A stretch of 5,671 nucleotides of DNA from Desulfobulbaceae bacterium (GTDB lineage: Bacteria > Desulfobacterota > Desulfobulbia > Desulfobulbales > Desulfocapsaceae), in NCBI GenBank assembly GCA_003509305.1, contig DOMU01000217.1, positions 1 to 5,671 of the forward strand. Direction: 5' to 3'. A program made the translations under genes and the position numbers. Below the pieces are notes generated by a model. The model worked only from the letters and a program-made list of their open reading frames with translations, did not search any database and was not told the origin of the DNA. Below are positions 5,627 to 5,671 of this stretch, piece after piece. Position 1 is the first letter of the stretch. The number at the start of each line of letters is the position of its first letter.

Positions 5627-5671
5627 CCAGTGAAGAAATCCGCACTTTTGTCGTGAAGGCTTACTTGTCAG
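5617..5671 (+). CDS. Probable IS630-like transposase, N-terminal fragment
   Basis: Only the first 18 codons are visible before the window ends: MKIASEEIRTFVVKAYLS. The pattern of a charged first helix followed by R-x3-VxxAY resembles the beginning of the helix-turn-helix DNA-binding domain of IS630-family transposases. The strong ribosome binding site, AT-rich leader and start-codon palindrome fit an insertion sequence better than a host gene, and the hyaE/hyaF-type gene that often follows hyaD is absent here. The fragment is too short for a firm family call. An HTH regulator or another transposase family remains possible. Confidence 0.5.
   Translation, partial: MKIASEEIRTFVVKAYLS

Larger units (their letters stand above)
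5571..5671 (+). mobile_element. Probable left end of an insertion sequence (partial)
   Basis: Directly after the hyaD stop the composition changes from GC-rich coding sequence to an AT-rich stretch containing a tandem TTTAAC repeat (5576-5587). This is followed by a strong ribosome binding site, a palindrome and a short reading frame that looks like the start of a helix-turn-helix transposase. IS630-family elements insert at TA, and the TA in the hyaD stop region (5568-5569) is a possible boundary. The terminal inverted repeat cannot be confirmed because the other end is outside the window. Confidence 0.45.

Overview
The window carries a [NiFe]-hydrogenase structural operon (hyaA-hyaB-hyaC-hyaD, also called hupSLCD) of the membrane-bound, oxygen-tolerant group 1d type. 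It lies between an unrelated nucleotide-metabolism gene pair on the left and the beginning of what looks like an insertion sequence on the right. All supported genes are on the + strand. Gene content, codon use and a moderately high GC content suggest a bacterium, most likely a proteobacterium (Pseudomonadota) that can use H2 as an electron donor. No species can be named from the sequence alone.

Layout. Bases 1-54 are the last 17 codons of an unidentified gene. After 14 bases comes a divergent ribose-phosphate pyrophosphokinase (PRPP synthetase) family gene (69-980). Bases 981-1411 hold no convincing gene; they contain a weak terminator-like hairpin, a Cys-rich micro-ORF of doubtful reality and an FNR-box-like sequence just before the hydrogenase operon. 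The operon follows: small subunit with a Tat signal and C-terminal membrane anchor (1412-2527), an 81-base gap, the catalytic large subunit (2609-4342), the cytochrome b subunit (4355-5098) and the maturation endopeptidase (5088-5570, overlapping the cytochrome gene by 11 bases). Beyond 5570 the sequence becomes AT-rich. A strong ribosome binding site and an 18-base perfect palindrome lead into the first 18 codons of a probable transposase, cut by the window end.

How the genes work together. HyaB holds the NiFe(CN)2CO site and is made as a precursor with a 15-residue C-terminal tail, which HyaD removes after nickel insertion. HyaA carries three Fe-S clusters. Its proximal cluster has the six-cysteine signature of the [4Fe-3S] cluster of O2-tolerant enzymes. 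The HyaAB dimer is expected to be exported, folded, by the Tat system and to pass electrons from H2 to the quinone pool through the di-heme HyaC. The other genes needed for a working enzyme (hyaE/hyaF-like and hypA-F) are not in the window.

No wholly new system is apparent. The points most worth a second look are the start codon of the probable transposase lying in the loop of a hairpin, the lack of Shine-Dalgarno sequences before hyaA, hyaB and hyaC, the FNR-like site and Cys-rich micro-ORF upstream of the operon, and the altered ATP-site residues of the PRPP synthetase homologue.
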